Made by a program: the position numbers and the translations under genes. Shown here in pieces: positions 25,682 through 34,822 of a DNA stretch of 64,000 bases. The stretch spans positions 3,985,215-4,049,214 of the forward strand of contig NZ_KB913025.1 in the NCBI RefSeq assembly GCF_000384075.1. Direction: 5' to 3'. The notes below the pieces were generated by a model. The model saw only the letters and a list, made by a program, of their open reading frames with translations, was not told where the DNA came from and did no database searches. Origin of the DNA: Methylovulum miyakonense HT12 (GTDB lineage: Bacteria > Pseudomonadota > Gammaproteobacteria > Methylococcales > Methylomonadaceae). Position 1 is the first letter of the stretch. Each line of letters starts with the position of its first letter.

Positions 25682-25722
25682 ATCAATACCCAAAGGGTTG
25701 GTTGCCGGGTAAACAGCCCCAA

Positions 25723-27168
25723 CTATGCGATGAGTTCTTTAATGACCTTTCCGTAAACCACCGTGGGGCGTTCGGAACGGCCTTGATATTTATAGACCAG
25801 CTTCAAGTGGTCCAAGCCCATTTGGTTGAGGATAGTGGCGTGTAAGTCGTAGGTGTCGACGGCAAGCGATTTGTCCGCCACTTGCAGGCCGATTTCGTCA
25901 GTCGCGCCATAAGTTGTCCCGGCTTTGACACCGCCACCCGCCAACCATTGGGTGTAACCCCAAGGGTTATGGTCACGGCCAGTGCCGCTTTCGCCCCAGG
26001 AAGTACGACCAAATTCTGAAGTCCACACCACCAAAGTCGAATCCAACAAACCTAAGGCTTTCAAATCGGTGAGCAAGCCGGCAATCGGTTTATCGACGAT
26101 TTTGGCATGTTTGCCGTGGTTTTCTTCCAGTTTGGTATGGGCATCCCAAGTCCGCTCGTCACCGTCCACATCGACAGGGCCGCTGACGACTTGGATGAAA
26201 CGTACGCCACGTTCGACCAAACGGCGCGCCCGCAGCAAGTTGGTGCCATATTCTTTGGTGGTTTCATCGTCCAAACCATACAGGGCTTTGGTCGCATCCG
26301 ACTCCTTGCTCAAGTCAACGGCTTCGGGCGCTGACGTTTGCATGCGTTCCGCCAAATCATAAGAACGGACACGGGCTTGCAACTCAGTGTCTTGGGGATA
26401 GGCCTGGTCTTTTAAATCGTTCAATTGCTTTAACAGACCTAAATTGTCATGTTGCTGCGATGCGGCAACCAATTCAGGACGTTCCAAATGCAGGATGGGT
26501 GATTTGCCTGAACGGAAAGCCGTCCCCTGGTACACCGCAGGCAGGAAGCCTGAGCTCCAGTTGATGGAACCGCCAGTCGGTTCTTTTTTGCCGTTGTAAA
26601 GGACGACATAAGCAGGCAAATCGGGGTTTGCCGAACCTAAAGCATACTGGATCCATGCACCTAGCGTCGGGCGGCCCGGGTTCAAACCACCCGAGTTCAG
26701 CTTGAGTATGGAAATGTCATGGGTCGCGCCAATCGTCACGCTGGATTTGATGAAAGTCAGGTCATCGGCATGTTGCGCCAAATTGGGCAACAAGTCCGAA
26801 AACCAAGCTCCGCTTTGGCCATGTTGCTTCCATGTGCGGTTGGACGCGTACAATTTACCCAAGCCCCCTTGGGTGCTGGTTTTGATGCCTTTTAAGAAAG
26901 AAGCCGGGACATCTTGTCCCGCCAACTTGACCAGTTCCGGTTTGTAATCGTACAAATCCAGCGTGCTGGGTGCGCCGTTTTGGTGTAACCAAATGATGGA
27001 TTTCACTTTGCCGGCAAAGTGCGGCTGTTTAGGTGTCAGCGGATCCGCCAGCTCGGATGCCAAGGCACTGGAAAGGAAACCGCCACCAGGCAACATCCCG
27101 CCCAATGCCATTCCGCCTAAGCCATAGCCTGTTTTCAGTAAAAAATCCCTGCGTGATTGGTTGTTCAT
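25723..27168 (-). CDS. DUF1501 protein with Tat signal
   Basis: A 481-residue protein of the DUF1501 family, part of the alkaline phosphatase/sulfatase superfamily, function unknown. It starts MNNQSRRDFLLKTGYGLGG, a clear twin-arginine (Tat) signal, so it is exported folded. Typical family parts are KVKSIIWLHQNGAPSTLDLYD, then SVTIGATHDISILKLNSGG, then TEFGRTSWGESGTGRDHNP. The last includes metal-site residues (D, H) seen in sulfatase-like folds. It is 31 bp downstream of the DUF1549/DUF1553 gene, the same order as in many planctomycete gene pairs. The pair may be co-transcribed and the proteins work together in the periplasm (inference). The substrate is unknown. Confidence 0.85.
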   Translation of the reverse strand: MNNQSRRDFLLKTGYGLGGMALGGMLPGGGFLSSALASELADPLTPKQPHFAGKVKSIIWLHQNGAPSTLDLYDYKPELVKLAGQDVPASFLKGIKTSTQGGLGKLYASNRTWKQHGQSGAWFSDLLPNLAQHADDLTFIKSSVTIGATHDISILKLNSGGLNPGRPTLGAWIQYALGSANPDLPAYVVLYNGKKEPTGGSINWSSGFLPAVYQGTAFRSGKSPILHLERPELVAASQQHDNLGLLKQLNDLKDQAYPQDTELQARVRSYDLAERMQTSAPEAVDLSKESDATKALYGLDDETTKEYGTNLLRARRLVERGVRFIQVVSGPVDVDGDERTWDAHTKLEENHGKHAKIVDKPIAGLLTDLKALGLLDSTLVVWTSEFGRTSWGESGTGRDHNPWGYTQWLAGGGVKAGTTYGATDEIGLQVADKSLAVDTYDLHATILNQMGLDHLKLVYKYQGRSERPTVVYGKVIKELIA

Positions 27169-27199
27169 GTCTTTATCCCCTTAGAAAATAATAGTTGCG

Positions 27200-29650
27200 T
27201 TAGAAGCGGTAGATGAATTCGTTGGAATTCGCCACGGTATGTACCAAATCAACAAATGCGGCGGCACGGATAGGATCCAGCTTTTGGTTATCTTTCAGCC
27301 CGGTCGGTATGCTGACCGCAAACTTACCTTCCGAGGTTTTTTCCCTGACCGTCTTTTCATGGTTGTCCAAAAATTTCTGCAACAACACTTTTTCGGAATC
27401 GCTCGCTTTGCGGGCAAACAAGATTTGATACAACCTATCCAATTGCGCGGCTTCATCTTTACCCGCTTCATTAATGACCCGTCCGGCCAACGCCTGGGAC
27501 CAGCCAAACACCACGTCACTATTGAACAAGGCCAATGACTGCAAAGGCGAGGTGGTCACTTCACGCTTGCTGTGCGCCTCTTGCGCGGAAGCCATGTTGA
27601 AGGTTTCCAGCAAGGGGTACGGCACACTGCGGCGCGTGAAGATATACAAGCTGCGGCGGTTCTGGTCTTGAGGGTCTTTAGACACTTGCCATTGGTTGCC
27701 CGCACCTAGGTTGGCAGGGACTGGCGGGAACACACTGGGGCCGCCGACCTTGTCTTCCAGCTTGCCTGACGCGACCAGCAAGGAATCGCGGATTTGCTCG
27801 GCTTCCAAACGTTTTCTTGGGAAAACCCCTAACAATTTGTTGTCAGGGTCGGCTTTGGCGATGTCTTCACGGTAATCCGAGGCTTGACGGTAAACGCTGG
27901 ACAACAGGATGTCGCGGTGCAGTTTTTTGATGCTCCAGCCTTGCTTGATGAAATTGTCAGCCAAGTAGTCCAGCAATTCAGGGTTAGTCGGTTTTTGTCC
28001 GGCCTTACCGAAATCACTGACGGTTTCGACAATGCCATGGCCGAAATATTCTTCCCAAACCCGGTTGACGAACACCCGTGCCGTCAAAGGGTTTTTATCG
28101 CTGGCGATCCAATTTGCCAGCGCGGCGCGTCTGCCTGATGAAAAGGGCGTCGCCTTAATATCAGGTTTCTCGTCGGTGATCGCTTCAGGGAACGCAGGTT
28201 GCACTTGTTCCAAAGGTTTCTCATGGTCACCCCCAAAAAACACATAACTGGGCGGCGCATCGGAGTGGCCCAGTTCGGTCATGGCGGAGATTTCAGTCGA
28301 ACCGGATTTGGGTTTTAAGTCGTTAAACTTTTTCAGGTCTTCGGCCAGCTTGTCGTACTCCGTCCATTTGTCAGCAATTTCTTTGGTGTAGTTTTTGTCC
28401 TTACCTTTGCTTTCTGCGGTGTCCCGCAAAAAAGCCGCCAAACTTTGCTGGTCGGTGATGTACGCCAAACGGTGGTTCACCCAGCGGTCTTGGGCGTTCC
28501 ATTCGCTTTGGGGCTTAAAGATCGCCTCGCGGCTATCCGTCAAATAACGCTCCTTATGATGCTTGACGGCTTGGTCCCTAACCGAATCGATAATCGCTTT
28601 TTGCTTGTCGCGGATATCTTTCGTAGCGGCTTCCCACTTGGCCAGAGCCGCTTCGTAGTTATGTTCGACTTCGCTTTTTTTCGCAACAGGGATATTGTCA
28701 ACCGCGCTGACGTTGGCAAAAAACGATTGCAAGGAGAAATAGTCTTTTTGGCTGATCTTGTCGAATTTGTGGTTATGGCAGCGTGCGCACTCGACGGTCT
28801 GCGCCAAAAACACTTTGCCGACCGTATCGGTGATGTCGGTGGTGATCTGGTATTTCCGTTGCACCAAATCCCGCGAGTTGTGGTTGTCGGGGAAATTCGC
28901 CATGTACCCCGTGGCGATCAAGGCATCCTGGTTGTCAGGCCATATCTCGTCACCCGCCAATTGCTCCTGGATAAAGCGCGAATACGGTTTGTCCTGGTTG
29001 AAGGAATTGATCACATAATCGCGGTAGCGCCATAAATTAGGCCGCGTCTCATCGTTTTGAAAGCCCGTGCTATCGGCATAGCGTGCCAAATCCAGCCAAC
29101 GCCTAGCCTGGCGCTCACCGTATTTGGGCGACGACAACAAACGGTCAGCCAATTTTTCATAAGCATTAGGCGCCGTGTCTTCCACAAAGGCTTGGACTTG
29201 CTCAGGCGTGGGGATCACGCCCCAAGCGTCTAACGTCGCGCGGCGGATGAACGCGGCACGGTCCGCTTCAGGTGAAGGCTTGATCCCCTTGGCTTCCAAT
29301 TTTGCCAAAACGAACGCGTCAATAGGGTTACGCACCCAGCTTTTATCAGTGACCGCTGGTTCTGACGGACGGCTCACTGGCTTATATGCCCAATGGTTGG
29401 ATTTGGCCGTTTGGGCGGGTTTTGCTTCGGCGGCGGCAGACTTGTCGGGCGCCGCTTTTTCGGTTGCGGGCACGGCTTGGGCTTTATCGGTGCCTATCGC
29501 ACCGACCGGGTTATTGAACAGGTCCGGCTGGTTGCTTTTGGCTCCTATCGCCCCGACCGGATTGTTGAACAAATCCACCGATGCGGAGGCTTCTAACGCT
29601 ACCGCGCCGGAAAGCCCCCACAGGATGGCAAGATATAATTTCGTCTTCAT
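27200..29650 (-). CDS. DUF1549/DUF1553 (PSD1-type) protein
   Basis: An 816-residue exported protein: signal peptide at residues 1-23, a low-complexity linker to about residue 100, DUF1549 (about 105-310) and DUF1553 (about 515-780). Known landmarks are RRATLDAWGVIPTPEQVQAF, then RWLDLARYADSTGFQND, then QTVECARCHNHKFDKISQ (Cys287-Cys290 region), then NRVWEEYFGHGIVET. The CARCH motif may bind haem c. The linker begins with two direct copies of DLFNNPVGAIG 17 residues apart. This family is best known from planctomycetes, with unproven roles in carbohydrate or sulfur chemistry; here it pairs with the DUF1501 gene. The length and the motifs look intact. Horizontal transfer is plausible but untested. 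Confidence 0.85.
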   Translation of the reverse strand: MKTKLYLAILWGLSGAVALEASASVDLFNNPVGAIGAKSNQPDLFNNPVGAIGTDKAQAVPATEKAAPDKSAAAEAKPAQTAKSNHWAYKPVSRPSEPAVTDKSWVRNPIDAFVLAKLEAKGIKPSPEADRAAFIRRATLDAWGVIPTPEQVQAFVEDTAPNAYEKLADRLLSSPKYGERQARRWLDLARYADSTGFQNDETRPNLWRYRDYVINSFNQDKPYSRFIQEQLAGDEIWPDNQDALIATGYMANFPDNHNSRDLVQRKYQITTDITDTVGKVFLAQTVECARCHNHKFDKISQKDYFSLQSFFANVSAVDNIPVAKKSEVEHNYEAALAKWEAATKDIRDKQKAIIDSVRDQAVKHHKERYLTDSREAIFKPQSEWNAQDRWVNHRLAYITDQQSLAAFLRDTAESKGKDKNYTKEIADKWTEYDKLAEDLKKFNDLKPKSGSTEISAMTELGHSDAPPSYVFFGGDHEKPLEQVQPAFPEAITDEKPDIKATPFSSGRRAALANWIASDKNPLTARVFVNRVWEEYFGHGIVETVSDFGKAGQKPTNPELLDYLADNFIKQGWSIKKLHRDILLSSVYRQASDYREDIAKADPDNKLLGVFPRKRLEAEQIRDSLLVASGKLEDKVGGPSVFPPVPANLGAGNQWQVSKDPQDQNRRSLYIFTRRSVPYPLLETFNMASAQEAHSKREVTTSPLQSLALFNSDVVFGWSQALAGRVINEAGKDEAAQLDRLYQILFARKASDSEKVLLQKFLDNHEKTVREKTSEGKFAVSIPTGLKDNQKLDPIRAAAFVDLVHTVANSNEFIYRF

Positions 29651-29697
29651 GGCTATGCTCCAAATATAAAAGCGTCAGCGGCCTATGCCTGGCTTTA

Positions 29698-30192
29698 TCA
29701 AAGTTTCTTTTTATGGTCTGTGGCTTTAGGCGCAACCGGGGCGATTTTGGTTATCACTCCCCCTTCTTCTTCGTAATTTTGCGAACCGACCGCCCCGGCG
29801 ACATGGAAACCTTTTTCCGCCAACAGGTCAGCCGCTTTGCCAGCGCGTCCGGCGTGGTTGGACACCGTGACAATCGTCCGGTCTTTAGGGATAAACGCTA
29901 AACTTTGTTCTAGGGCATTGAGCTGGATGCTCAGATAAACAGGAAACCCGCCAATTGCCGAAACTTCGTCAGGGCGGCGGACATCAATGATGGTGAGCTG
30001 CTCAGGCTTGGCAAGCAACGCGTCCAACTGGGCACGGTTGAGCTTTGGGGATTTGGCAGTGTAAGGGCGGGCATCGCCGGTGTGGGCTTCTTTGCTTTGG
30101 CTGGCATGGCCTGCGTCATGGTTGGCGGCAAAGGTGACTGGCGCCGCAAGGATCAATAATGTCGTCAACAGCAGTTTTGGTGAGTTTTTCAT
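29698..30192 (-). CDS. Exported rhodanese-like protein without catalytic cysteine
   Basis: A 164-residue protein with a signal peptide (MKNSPKLLLTTLLILAAPVTFA), a histidine-containing linker and a single rhodanese fold (about residues 50-140): LNRAQLDALLAKPEQLTIID, then VRRPDEV. The fold's active-site loop reads VSNHAGRAGKAADLL, so Ser-Asn stands where the sulfur-carrying Cys of the CxxGxR loop is expected. It is therefore probably not an active sulfurtransferase and may bind or scaffold instead. It lies 47 bp upstream of the DUF1549/DUF1553 gene and is likely in the same transcript. Confidence 0.8.
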   Translation of the reverse strand: MKNSPKLLLTTLLILAAPVTFAANHDAGHASQSKEAHTGDARPYTAKSPKLNRAQLDALLAKPEQLTIIDVRRPDEVSAIGGFPVYLSIQLNALEQSLAFIPKDRTIVTVSNHAGRAGKAADLLAEKGFHVAGAVGSQNYEEEGGVITKIAPVAPKATDHKKKL

Positions 30193-30574
30193 GGTTATTA
30201 GGGGTTCCTTGATGTATGGCTAGAATGTTCGGGATGCCCGTACCGAATGGGCATCGTCGCTCTCGTATGTACTAGAGCAGCTATCGTGCCAGTATCACAA
30301 ACCAGAAAAATTTAATTTAAATTAACTATAAGCCATTGTTTAACTAAGAATTATTAATTAAATGCCATTGATGCCCACGGCCATGTTTTCGTCCAACAGG
30401 CAAAATCATTTTTACCCTGTTGATATTCATATAGGCCAGCAACAGTGATGTTAAAAAATAAGCATATAGCCGGATCGGGGCTAGCACCAGCAAACAGCAC
30501 TCCCCCCAAACCAAGCATTTAAATCCTGCGCCACGAAGCCATCAATGGGGATGGTGACAAAAATGCCATGGCAG
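30193..30574. other. Gene-free region upstream of the rhodanese-like gene
   Basis: About 380 bp without a supported gene. It probably holds the promoter of the minus-strand rhodanese/DUF1553/DUF1501 unit. The stretch AATTAACTATAAGCCATTG at about 30322-30341 resembles AATTAACTATAAGTCCTTG at about 39856-39874 upstream of the MBL-fold gene, which hints at a shared promoter element (TATAGTTAATT on the minus strand). I see no strong terminator after the PiuC-like gene. Confidence 0.35.
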
Positions 30575-31258
30575 TCAAACCTCCGCCCACATCCGCAGTA
30601 AATTATGGTAGCAGCCCGTCAAATTGATGGCCGGGGGGCAATCGCCTTGGGTGCTGCGCAGTTCCACTATCGCCATGTCCATCTCAAATAACAAACGGCG
30701 GCGTTCGGTTTCCCGCACCAGGCTTTCGATCCAGAAAAACGCCGCCATCCGCACGCCGCTAGTGACGGGTTCCACCCGATGCAAACTGGAACCCGGATAC
30801 AACACCATATCGCCCGCCGCCAATTTGACCGCATGTTGCCCGTAAGTGTCTTCAATGACCAGTTCGCCGCCTTCGTAACTGTCGGGATCGCTTAAAAACA
30901 CGGTTGCCGACAAGTCCGTGCGGATGCGCTGTCCGGTGACCGGACAATAGCGGATGGCGTTGTCGATATGGTTGCCAAAAGTGTTGTGCGCACCTTCGTA
31001 GCGGTTGAACAAAGGCGGAAAAATGCGTTTTGGCAGGGCGGCGGATAAGAACAGGGGGTTCTGGTTTAAGGCATCGGCGATGACCGGGCGCAAGGCTTGG
31101 CATTGCGGGCTTTGTTCCGGCAATTGCCAATTGTTTTTGACTTGCGCCGATTGGGTTCCGGCGGTGACGCGCCCGTCTGTCCACGGCGCACCGGCGAGCA
31201 TATCGCGGCATTGTTGCAGGGCTTGCGGGCTGAGGAGTCCGGGGATTTGAACCAGCAT
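30575..31258 (-). CDS. piuC: PKHD-type Fe(II)/2-oxoglutarate hydroxylase (PiuC/YbiX-like)
   Basis: A 227-residue dioxygenase starting [20 protein letters not shown], the normal length of PiuC/YbiX. The metal triad is visible: HxD in [11 protein letters not shown] and the distal His in [20 protein letters not shown], with the 2-oxoglutarate-binding Arg following. This family usually sits next to TonB-dependent siderophore receptors such as Fiu, and here it is in the same iron cluster, 6 bp downstream of a PepSY protein gene. Its substrate is not known. It is the last gene of the iron cluster. Confidence 0.9.
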   Translation of the reverse strand: MLVQIPGLLSPQALQQCRDMLAGAPWTDGRVTAGTQSAQVKNNWQLPEQSPQCQALRPVIADALNQNPLFLSAALPKRIFPPLFNRYEGAHNTFGNHIDNAIRYCPVTGQRIRTDLSATVFLSDPDSYEGGELVIEDTYGQHAVKLAAGDMVLYPGSSLHRVEPVTSGVRMAAFFWIESLVRETERRRLLFEMDMAIVELRSTQGDCPPAINLTGCYHNLLRMWAEV

Positions 31259-31264
31259 TTTTGT

Positions 31265-31960
31265 CTATTCCCCGATGGCTTGTAAGGTAAAAAACATGGC
31301 CAGGCCGAATGAACCCAAGCCCAAACCAGCCGCCGCCAAACGTTTGCCATGCAGACCCGTCCACAGCAGCGTGCCCGTCAAACTCAGCACCACCAAACCA
31401 CCCGCCAGCGTGTCCGCCAACAACACCCAACCGATGCCCATGCCCGAACCTTTGTGCAGGTTGGTCAGTAGCGCGAAGAAATTAGCTTCGCCTTGTTTGA
31501 CGCTGACGAAAGCGTTGCCTTCCCAATAGTCGGCTTGCAGCACACGCTTGGGGTTGCGGACGGAGATTTGCCACAGCGGCGGCTGTTGGATTGTGGTGTT
31601 GTTCCAGACCACGGCCTTGCCCGCTTCGCGGCGGATTCTGGCATGTTGGGTGTCGATGCCTAAAGTTTGCCCCAACCATACCGCCAAGGCCTTAGGGTCA
31701 CTGGGATGCAGTCCAGGCAGCGGCAATTGCAGTTCATGCTGGGCCATTTTGGCGGCGGGGATTTTCAGGATGTCGCGGTGGTTGAGCAAGATGCCGGACA
31801 CCCCAAACAGCAAACCCAAGGCCGCACCCCACAAGCCTAACCAGGCATGGGTGCGGCGCAGCCATTTTAAAAATGTGCCACGGGCAAGGGGTTTGGGTAA
31901 GAAGAGATAACCGCCTTGGCTTTTGGGCGGGCGGGTTGTGGTGGCTTGGGTGGTGTTCAT
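31265..31960 (-). CDS. Short PepSY-associated membrane protein
   Basis: A 231-residue protein with a helix after RRTHAWLGLWGAALGLLFGV (about residues 36-60), a periplasmic loop, and helices near the C-terminus (GWVLLADTLAGGLVVLSLTG, then LAAAGLGLGSFGLAMFF). The conserved His in the first helix and in NLHKGSGMG could bind haem. It belongs to the smaller PepSY-TM group found beside PiuC and TonB-dependent receptors, and a ferric-siderophore reductase role is the usual guess. It precedes the piuC-like gene by 6 bp and probably shares its mRNA. The 575-bp gap to the receptor gene holds a plus-strand ORF and palindromes. Confidence 0.8.
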   Translation of the reverse strand: MNTTQATTTRPPKSQGGYLFLPKPLARGTFLKWLRRTHAWLGLWGAALGLLFGVSGILLNHRDILKIPAAKMAQHELQLPLPGLHPSDPKALAVWLGQTLGIDTQHARIRREAGKAVVWNNTTIQQPPLWQISVRNPKRVLQADYWEGNAFVSVKQGEANFFALLTNLHKGSGMGIGWVLLADTLAGGLVVLSLTGTLLWTGLHGKRLAAAGLGLGSFGLAMFFTLQAIGE

Positions 31961-32114
31961 TTTGGTAATTAGATAAGTATTTGAATCGTAGGTCGGATTA
32001 CGCTATCGCAAACAACACCAACAATCTATGAAATAAAATAAATCTAAGGTATTTACTTAATGCAATCTTATTGCTAATATAACGTAACTTTTAATTCATT
32101 TATATGGTAATTTT

Positions 32115-32354
32115 ATGTCAAGAAACCGTCTTACCGAACAAGCTATAGCAAATATTAAAGCCGCCGATAAAGCAAAACTCGAAAAAATTCCAGGTAGCGG
32201 ATATAAAGTTACCCTAGTTAAAGACAAGAGTTCTATTGAGTTAACCGATAAGACCCAACAACGTCCTGTGATTTTTTCATCTAAAGATAATGCAAAAAGG
32301 TCTCTGATAAGACATAATGAAAATATAGATATTTCACTTAAGCCTCAGATTTAA
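32115..32354 (+). CDS. Small AT-rich hypothetical protein on the plus strand
   Basis: A 79-residue ORF, MSRNRLTEQAIANIKAADKA, continuing with a Lys-rich body (KLEKIPGSGYKVTLVKDKSS). It is more AT-rich than its neighbours and is the only ORF of note on this strand between 9 and 64 kb. I do not recognise it. It contains no helix-turn-helix that I can name. The start lacks a strong ribosome-binding site. It lies between two iron-uptake genes, and palindromes follow its end. It could be a transferred gene or an orphan. Confidence 0.4.
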   Translation: MSRNRLTEQAIANIKAADKAKLEKIPGSGYKVTLVKDKSSIELTDKTQQRPVIFSSKDNAKRSLIRHNENIDISLKPQI

Positions 32355-32387
32355 AAATGCTTTTATCTTCATGCTAGAATTTCTGCT

Positions 32388-32482
32388 GGTTACCAAACTC
32401 CGGCTTTGGTAACCCAAGACTAAGAAGTTCTAGCTTCGAAAATGACTGGAAGCTAAAGCTTCCCAAGCCGCAGCTTGGGAAC
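32388..32482. repeat. Pair of palindromes at the end of the plus-strand ORF
   Basis: GGTTACCAAACTC/CGGCTTTGGTAACC (32388-32414) and GCTTCCCAAGCCGCAGCTTG/GGAAC (32458-32482). The outer GCTAGAATTTC and GAAGTTCTAGC also pair. The CCCAAGC/GCTTGGG core is shared with the element at 21130-21380 and with 16215-16230. They may serve as terminators for both strands. Confidence 0.55.
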
Positions 32483-32535
32483 AAGCGTAAATTCTATAAC
32501 TTCAAAGTTGTTGGGCTTCGTACCACCCATCCTAA

Positions 32536-34698
32536 TTAATATTTCACATTCAACGTCACTTGCGCCGACAACGGCACGCCCGGCAAGGCCGAACGGGTTT
32601 GCCCCGATTCGTAATACACGGTGTCGGCGAGGTTAAACACGTTCATCTGCACATCGTAATGCTTTTGGTGATAAGCCACGACGGCATCCAAACGCGCGTA
32701 AGCCGGCAAGGTCACTTCATTGACGTTGTCGGCGTAGCGGTCGGAAGCGTAAAACACGCCGCCGCCCACTTCCCACTCCGGCGTGATGTGGAAACTGTTC
32801 CAGACCACGCCGCTATGTTCAGGGACATTGGTGGCGTTCATGCCCTGTAGGGATTTGCTCAAACCGCTGACCGTACCCGTCGCCATCGTATTGGATTTGC
32901 TGATCTCGGCATCCAAATAGGCATAGGTCATCGACATGTCCCATCGCGGCAGCACTTCGCCCGCCAAACCGAATTCAAAACCATCGGTGCGCTGCTCACC
33001 CGCCAAAATAGTCAAATTGGAGTCATTAGGGTCGGCGGTGCGGGCATTGGTTTTTTCCAAACGGAACACCGCCGCCGTCGCCGATAAACGTCCGCCGAAC
33101 AAATCGTATTTCGCACCGATTTCAAAATTGCGGTTCTGTTCCGGCGGCAAATTGGCGGTGGACTCGCTCAGCGACAAACTCTCCGCCGACGGGTTGAAGG
33201 ACGTGCCGTAACTGAAATAATAGGACTGCACCTTATCCGGTTGCCAGACCAAACCGCTGCGCGGGCTCCACTGGCTATCGCTACGGCTGAAGCTGTCAGT
33301 GGCGACACGGTCTAGCTGCTGGGCGTCGAATTGGTCATAGCGCGTCCCCACCAACACTTTCCACTCCGGTGAAATTTCAAACTGATCCAAGACATAGCCC
33401 GCATAGGTTTGCGCCTTGGTGTAACGGTCAGTCGTCAAGATGCCGCTAAAATCAGTCGCCAAGCCTGTGCTGCTGGCGGTCAACACCGGATTGAAGATAG
33501 AAATGCTACTGACCCCTGTCGAGTTTTTGGATTTGAAATCGTAATTTTCCCAACCGAATTCGCTACCGAACATCAAGGTGTTGTTGAAGCCCAATAACGG
33601 TTTTTTGTAGACAAAATCCGTCTGGTTATAGACATTGTCCTGCACGTTGCGGCGTAAGGCTTGGCTACGCGCCACCGTCGACGCCGCGCCTTTGTCCGTG
33701 ACCGCACCAAACAAATGGGTGAGGTAATTGCGTTCATACGCCCCGACCCGCACGGTGTTCTTGACCGAAAAATCGGCGTTGAAACGATGGCTGAGCGCGA
33801 CCGTGGCGACATTGGTGTCGGTGTCCATCAACCTGTTATCAGTAAAGCCATAATAGGTGTTGACCGGCACATCGGCGGGTTTGCCGCGATACATCGGCAC
33901 ACCGTAGTCGAACACGCCCTGCTCTTCCTGATGCAGCAAACTCAAATCCACGTTGGTGCCGTCATCGACTTTCACGCGGAAGGACGGCGCCAAACCCAGC
34001 CGTTGGGTGTCGTTGTAATCGCGGAACGACCCGTTGTCTTGGAACAGGAAGTTCAGCCGCGCCGACAAGTTTTGGTAAGCCGATTCGGCATCCATCGTGG
34101 TGCGTTTGAAATCGTAAGAACCATAAGTGAACCCGCCCGTCACGCCCGTTTTGCCCGTGGGTTTTTTGGCGGTTTGATTGATCACGCCGCCCGTTGCACC
34201 GCGCCCGAATAGGATGGAGGACGCGCCTTTCAGCACTTCGGTTTTTTCGATAAAGAACGTGTCGCGGTTGTACTGCCCGTTTTCCTTCACGCCATCGAGA
34301 TAATTGTCGGAATTGGCGGAAAAGCCGCGCAAGGTGATCGAATCGCCCGTGCGCGCCCCTTCCCCGGCGGCGATGGTCAAGCCGCTGACGTTTTTCAAAG
34401 CATCCCGCAAATTAAAGGCATTTTGCGATTGGATCAGCTCTTTTTTGACGACACTCACCGATTGCGGGATGTCACGGATCGCCATCTCGGTCTTGCCGCC
34501 AGTCGTGGACGTTTCGGCCTTGAAGCGGTTGGGTTTTTGCGAGGGCGCGGCCTTGACCTTGACATCTTCAAGGACGGTTTCCGTCCCGTCAGGATAAGCC
34601 GCTACGGGTTCCGCCGCCATGGCCATCCCGCTCAACGCCGCACCTAACGGCAATAAAGCCCCTAACGGCCATTTGTTTGTGGTTTTTGGATTGGGCAT
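32536..34698 (-). CDS. TonB-dependent siderophore receptor (Fiu-like)
   Basis: A 720-residue outer-membrane receptor, starting MPNPKTTNKWPLGALLPLGA with a signal peptide ending at about AMA-AEP (residue 28/29). The plug domain holds TGGKTEMAIRDIPQSVSVVK, then FNLRDALKNVSGLTIAAGEG, then KGASSILFGRGATGGVIN. The 22-strand barrel ends with the aromatic terminus LNVKY. The plug and barrel resemble the catecholate receptor group (Fiu/PiuA), which fits the PiuC-type neighbour. It would bring a ferric siderophore in with TonB-ExbBD energy supplied by the genes just upstream. A Fur-dependent response is likely from the cluster's Fur box. Confidence 0.9.
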   Translation of the reverse strand: MPNPKTTNKWPLGALLPLGAALSGMAMAAEPVAAYPDGTETVLEDVKVKAAPSQKPNRFKAETSTTGGKTEMAIRDIPQSVSVVKKELIQSQNAFNLRDALKNVSGLTIAAGEGARTGDSITLRGFSANSDNYLDGVKENGQYNRDTFFIEKTEVLKGASSILFGRGATGGVINQTAKKPTGKTGVTGGFTYGSYDFKRTTMDAESAYQNLSARLNFLFQDNGSFRDYNDTQRLGLAPSFRVKVDDGTNVDLSLLHQEEQGVFDYGVPMYRGKPADVPVNTYYGFTDNRLMDTDTNVATVALSHRFNADFSVKNTVRVGAYERNYLTHLFGAVTDKGAASTVARSQALRRNVQDNVYNQTDFVYKKPLLGFNNTLMFGSEFGWENYDFKSKNSTGVSSISIFNPVLTASSTGLATDFSGILTTDRYTKAQTYAGYVLDQFEISPEWKVLVGTRYDQFDAQQLDRVATDSFSRSDSQWSPRSGLVWQPDKVQSYYFSYGTSFNPSAESLSLSESTANLPPEQNRNFEIGAKYDLFGGRLSATAAVFRLEKTNARTADPNDSNLTILAGEQRTDGFEFGLAGEVLPRWDMSMTYAYLDAEISKSNTMATGTVSGLSKSLQGMNATNVPEHSGVVWNSFHITPEWEVGGGVFYASDRYADNVNEVTLPAYARLDAVVAYHQKHYDVQMNVFNLADTVYYESGQTRSALPGVPLSAQVTLNVKY

Positions 34699-34822
34699 AC
34701 AGTTCCCCTGTCAATATTGCATAGTTTTAAAGGATGGCTGCCTGACTGGAAACGCTGGGTGGCTGGTGGGTTTACAAATAAAAGTTTTATCATCTTTTTT
34801 CATGCCTTTCGTGGACAGACCA

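Larger units (their letters stand above)
25156..25722. other. Gene-free region with stacked hairpins
   Basis: This 567-bp gap has no supported gene. It contains four hairpins in a row at 25336-25497 and an imperfect inverted repeat at 25599-25681 (both described separately). Open stretches at 25202-25583 can be translated in two frames, but the reading runs through the palindromes and I regard them as non-coding. Confidence 0.6.
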
